A stretch of DNA of 64,000 nucleotides, taken from assembly GCA_021155905.1 (NCBI GenBank), contig JAJNBG010000011.1, forward strand, positions 104,355-168,354. Reading direction: 5' to 3'. The position numbers and the translations under genes are program-made. The notes under the pieces are model-generated. The model was not told where the DNA came from, made no database searches, and saw only the letters and a program-made list of their open reading frames with translations. The DNA is from Bacteroidota bacterium. Its GTDB lineage: Bacteria; Bacteroidota; Bacteroidia; B-17B0; Aurantibacillaceae. Below are positions 62,377 through 64,000 of the stretch, in pieces (position 1 is the first letter of the stretch; each line of letters starts with the position of its first letter).

Positions 62377-63399
62377 ATGAAAAAAATAGTTGTACTGCTT
62401 TTTATTTCAATTTCTTTTTTTTCTTGTAAACAAGGTGGTGAGGAAGTAGTTGAAGATTCCCACAGGGCAGATTCTTTACTGAAAGTGATCAATTCCCCCG
62501 AATTGGCAGCTTTAAATAAAAAAATCCTGGAAACACCGGATGATGCCAATCTCTATAACGAACGGGCCAAACTATATTTGAAGTTCAGGCAATTGGAAGA
62601 CGCCATCAATGATTCCAAGCGATCATTGCGAATGGACAGCACAAATGCTGCTTTTTATTTAACGGAAGCCGATATCTTTTTTGCGGCCAACGAGACGAGA
62701 AATGCAAAAGAAGTTTTAGAAAATGTCGTGAAGAAATTCCCTGAGAACACGGACGGCTTATTGAAATTAGGCGAACTCTATTATTTTGTGAAACAATATG
62801 AAAATGCATTTGCTCAAATCAACCAGGCATTAAAAGTAAATGAGAATTTAGCGAAAGGCTATTACCTTAAAGGGAATATTTATAAAGAAATCGGGGATAC
62901 TGGGAAAGCAATTTCCAGTTTAGAGACAGCAATAGAACAGGATAATAAAAATTTTGGTGCGTTTTTAGATCTGGGATTAATTTATGGGGCTAAAAAAAAC
63001 GCATTGGCTTTTGAATATTATAATAACGCTTTGAACCTTAATCCCGCAAGTACCGAGGCGTTATATGCTAAAGCCAAATTGTACCAGGATGTGGGCCAGT
63101 TTAAGGAGGCGATTCAGGGTTATGAAATGGTATTAAAGAATGATGCTGCCCATACTTTTTCCATGTATAATTTAGGTGCCATCGAATTTGGAATCAATAA
63201 AGATCCTAAGAAAGCCATCGAGCATTTTACAAAGGCCATTAATGCGGATCCTAAATACGCAGAAGCCTATTATGCAAGAGGCGCCTGTTACCAGGAGTTG
63301 AAGGATAAAAGTAATGCCGTGGCCGACTATAACATGTGTTTGCAATTAAAGCCAAATTATGAGCCTGCCGTTGACGGATTAAATTCTCTTGGGAAGTAA
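62377..63399 (+). CDS. TPR-repeat lipoprotein
   Basis: A 340-residue protein. ATG 62377 begins a lipoprotein signal ending FFSC (Cys16), which is why the start at 62344, inside the upstream gene, is rejected. It contains about eight TPRs over residues 40-335, e.g. LAKGYYLKGNIYKEIGDTGKAI and PKYAEAYYARGACYQELKDK. Such outer-membrane or periplasmic TPR lipoproteins help assemble complexes or handle cell-wall metabolism. Position near the Hdr-like pair may be co-transcription only. Confidence 0.87.
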   Translation: MKKIVVLLFISISFFSCKQGGEEVVEDSHRADSLLKVINSPELAALNKKILETPDDANLYNERAKLYLKFRQLEDAINDSKRSLRMDSTNAAFYLTEADIFFAANETRNAKEVLENVVKKFPENTDGLLKLGELYYFVKQYENAFAQINQALKVNENLAKGYYLKGNIYKEIGDTGKAISSLETAIEQDNKNFGAFLDLGLIYGAKKNALAFEYYNNALNLNPASTEALYAKAKLYQDVGQFKEAIQGYEMVLKNDAAHTFSMYNLGAIEFGINKDPKKAIEHFTKAINADPKYAEAYYARGACYQELKDKSNAVADYNMCLQLKPNYEPAVDGLNSLGK

Positions 63400-63497
63400 A
63401 TGAGAATAAAAATAGTAGTCAGTTAGAGCGCTGTGTCCGACCACTGGCGGAAAGTCGAGAGCATCAATCTTACTATCTAATACAGTTCACCACAAAC

Positions 63498-63532
63498 AAA
63501 AAGCCCGGTATGAATTTCATACCGGGCTTTTT
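63498..63532. terminator. Bidirectional terminator between the TPR lipoprotein gene and rpsP
   Basis: AAAAAGCCCGGTATGAA, short loop, TTCATACCGGGCTTTTT: a 17-bp perfect stem with A/T runs on both sides. Confidence 0.93.
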
Positions 63533-63550
63533 GTGTATTTAATTTAAAAA

Positions 63551-64000
63551 CTATGCTTCTGTATTTTCAGCTGCAGGAGCATCCGTTTCAGGAGCTGCTG
63601 TTTCTTCAGTTGCAGGAGTTTCAGTTACTGCAGTTTTAGCTGCAATTTTAGCTGTTTTCGCATCTTTCGCTGCTGTTTCTGCTTTAAATTTATCAGCAAT
63701 CGCTTTTTTCTCAGCGGCAGATAAATTATCTTTTTTAGAACTGATTTTGCTTGCTTTTTGGTCTTGCCATTTAGCGAAACGCTCTTCAACCTGAGCTTCA
63801 GTTAAAGCGCCTTTTTTAACACCGTCTAATAAGTGTTTTTTCATTAAAATACCTTTGTAAGATAAAATAGCTTTACAGGTATCTGTAGGTACAGCACCGT
63901 CTTGTAACCATTTTAAGGTATTTTCGAAATTTAATTCAATAGTTGCCGGGTTCGTATTAGGATTGTAAGTTCCTAATTTTTCTATAAAAGCTCCATCTCT
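63551..64000 (-). CDS. rpsP: 30S ribosomal protein S16 (bS16), 5'-truncated by the window edge, extended C-terminus
   Basis: Small-subunit ribosomal protein needed for 30S assembly. Reading leftward from the edge gives RDGAFIEKLGTYNPNTNPA, KWLQDGAVPTD and ILSYKGILMKKHLL, the bS16 signature; the true N-terminus (about 30 residues) lies outside the window. After the usual end near KGALTEAQVEERFAKW, a tail of about 70 residues follows that is rich in Ala, Lys, Thr and Glu, more than twice the normal C-terminal length. Extended S16 tails are known in Bacteroidota. A start at 63844 would be internal. Confidence 0.95.
   Translation of the reverse strand, partial: RDGAFIEKLGTYNPNTNPATIELNFENTLKWLQDGAVPTDTCKAILSYKGILMKKHLLDGVKKGALTEAQVEERFAKWQDQKASKISSKKDNLSAAEKKAIADKFKAETAAKDAKTAKIAAKTAVTETPATEETAAPETDAPAAENTEA

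Noticed and set aside
63420..63480. Stretch resembling a tRNA (TCAGTTAGAGCGCTG ... AAGTCGAGAGC)
   Set aside because: It recalls D-arm and T-arm pieces, but I cannot fold a full cloverleaf with an acceptor stem; at best a degraded remnant.

Overview
The window is a gene-dense stretch (no gap over about 225 bp) of a Bacteroidota chromosome. The evidence is: five proteins with a type IX secretion (T9SS) C-terminal sorting domain; Bacteroidota-type -7 promoter boxes (TAnnTTTG); DUF5686, DUF5522 and LytTR/HisKA_2 families typical of the phylum; and an extended, Ala-rich ribosomal protein S16. Base composition looks uniformly AT-rich. I see no prophage, integrase, transposase, CRISPR array, rRNA or intact tRNA, so this reads as core chromosome. 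Both edge genes are cut: a dipeptidyl peptidase III on the left and rpsP on the right.

Layout. 1-5.5 kb: M49 peptidase, a T9SS protein, a flavin reductase-like protein and a CrtI/retinol-saturase-like oxidoreductase. 5.6-14.5 kb: a DUF5686 outer-membrane protein, lptB, an Nramp transporter fused to a universal stress domain, a glycosyltransferase, a DUF2779 putative nuclease and an Omp85-like barrel. 14.7-22.8 kb: a tandem D-Ala-D-Ala ligase-like fusion, an unknown protein, a polyprenyl diphosphate synthase, a MORN-like lipoprotein and two tandem paralogous helical-repeat proteins. 22.8-32.4 kb: secreted proteins (M1 peptidase, T9SS proteins, a 17-residue-repeat protein with an S74 chaperone domain) around pabB. 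32.4-38.9 kb: hemH, dxr, rseP, an OmpA lipoprotein, mscL and DUF1294. 38.9-45.4 kb: a TPR histidine kinase, its LytTR regulator and a 1304-aa LamG T9SS protein. 45.5-55.1 kb, almost all minus strand: a SlyD-like PPIase, an ALDH7-like dehydrogenase, a six-gene VOC/SRPBCC/DUF1801/TerC operon, a RidA protein, thiL and an aminomuconate-semialdehyde-dehydrogenase-like ALDH. 55.2-64 kb: two related secreted proteins, an ACC-deaminase-like PLP enzyme, DUF5522, a polytopic His-containing membrane protein, an MCE protein, an HdrC/HdrB-like Fe-S pair, a TPR lipoprotein and rpsP.

Themes. Many products act in the envelope: LPS export (lptB), barrel proteins, MCE, OmpA, RseP and T9SS cargo. Isoprenoid and cofactor steps (dxr, polyprenyl synthase, hemH, thiL, pabB) are interspersed rather than clustered.

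I found no clear-cut new multi-gene system. The best leads are single genes and signals: several start codons placed 3-6 nt after a -7 box, suggesting leaderless mRNAs (three use GTG or TTG); a DUF2779 protein with two apparent nuclease sites and an Fe-S-type Cys set; a double Ddl; an MmcQ-HhH-DUF1801 fusion; a pabB whose conserved N-terminus has no ordinary start codon; and an uncharacterised membrane family with His motifs.
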